From the NCBI GenBank assembly GCA_013817135.1, contig JACDDF010000212.1, forward strand, positions 1-5,202: 5,202 nt of DNA, written 5' to 3'. Made by a program: the position numbers and the translations under genes. The stretch comes from Nitrospirales bacterium. Lineage in GTDB: Bacteria; Nitrospirota; Nitrospiria; Nitrospirales; UBA8639. Positions 5,196 through 5,202 of the stretch are shown piece by piece. Numbering within the stretch: position 1 is the stretch's first letter; every line of letters begins with the position of its first letter. Under the pieces are notes generated by a model. The model was not told the origin of the DNA and made no database searches. It was given only the letters and a program-made list of their open reading frames with translations.

Positions 5196-5202
5196 TCGTC
5201 AG

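Larger units (their letters stand above)
4677..5202. other. Intergenic region without a convincing gene, carrying palindromic repeats
   Basis: About 526 bases follow the heme protein gene without a recognisable gene. An 87-codon frame on the - strand (4740-5003) shows no family signature and is not called. A sensor kinase or transporter that might partner the ModA-like/heme pair is not present before the window ends. The right half holds two adjacent palindromic repeats (5008-5059, 5068-5099) and an inverted repeat at 5125-5195. A TTGACA at 4971-4976 has no matching -10 at proper spacing. Confidence 0.5.

Overview
The window reads as bacterial chromosomal DNA of intermediate GC, with every well-supported gene on the + strand. 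The gene content fits a Gram-negative with a cytochrome c-bearing periplasm: a long-type Lhr helicase, a lipoprotein, an exported ModA-like binding protein and a heme-c Tll0287-type protein. The combination recalls Nitrospirota (Nitrospira-like nitrite oxidizers), but that is an inference from family resemblance, not a demonstrated placement.

Layout. Bases 2-1003 are the 3' end of a large Lhr-type ATP-dependent helicase gene whose start lies left of the window. It overlaps by 4 bases a VanZ-like membrane protein gene (1000-2024). The VanZ helices begin in one frame and continue in another, so the gene carries an apparent -1 frameshift; its C-terminus is an exported beta-rich, carbohydrate-binding-like domain. 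Bases 2025-2350 hold no convincing gene, only small palindromes. Bases 2351-2818 encode a small lipoprotein of an uncharacterised family, followed by a strong GU-containing RNA hairpin (2872-2912).

Bases 2819-3261 contain a good sigma70-like promoter (2940-2968) and a possible long leader. Just before the next gene the leader could fold a small hairpin over the ribosome binding site. The same stretch has coding-like composition on the - strand and may be a gene remnant. Then comes a two-gene unit joined by an ATGA overlap: a ModA-family periplasmic binding protein (3262-4086) and a Tll0287-like (DUF3365) single-heme protein (4083-4676). No ModB or ModC transporter genes are visible, so this pair looks more like a periplasmic ligand/redox sensing or electron-transfer module than a molybdate importer.

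Bases 4677-5202 have no convincing gene. They contain two adjacent palindromic repeats (5008-5059 and 5068-5099) of the REP-like type scattered in many environmental bacterial genomes, plus a further 9-bp inverted repeat near the right edge.

The strongest leads are the ModA-like/heme pair with its possible leader control, and the frameshifted VanZ fusion. Nothing here is clearly a new defence or mobile system.
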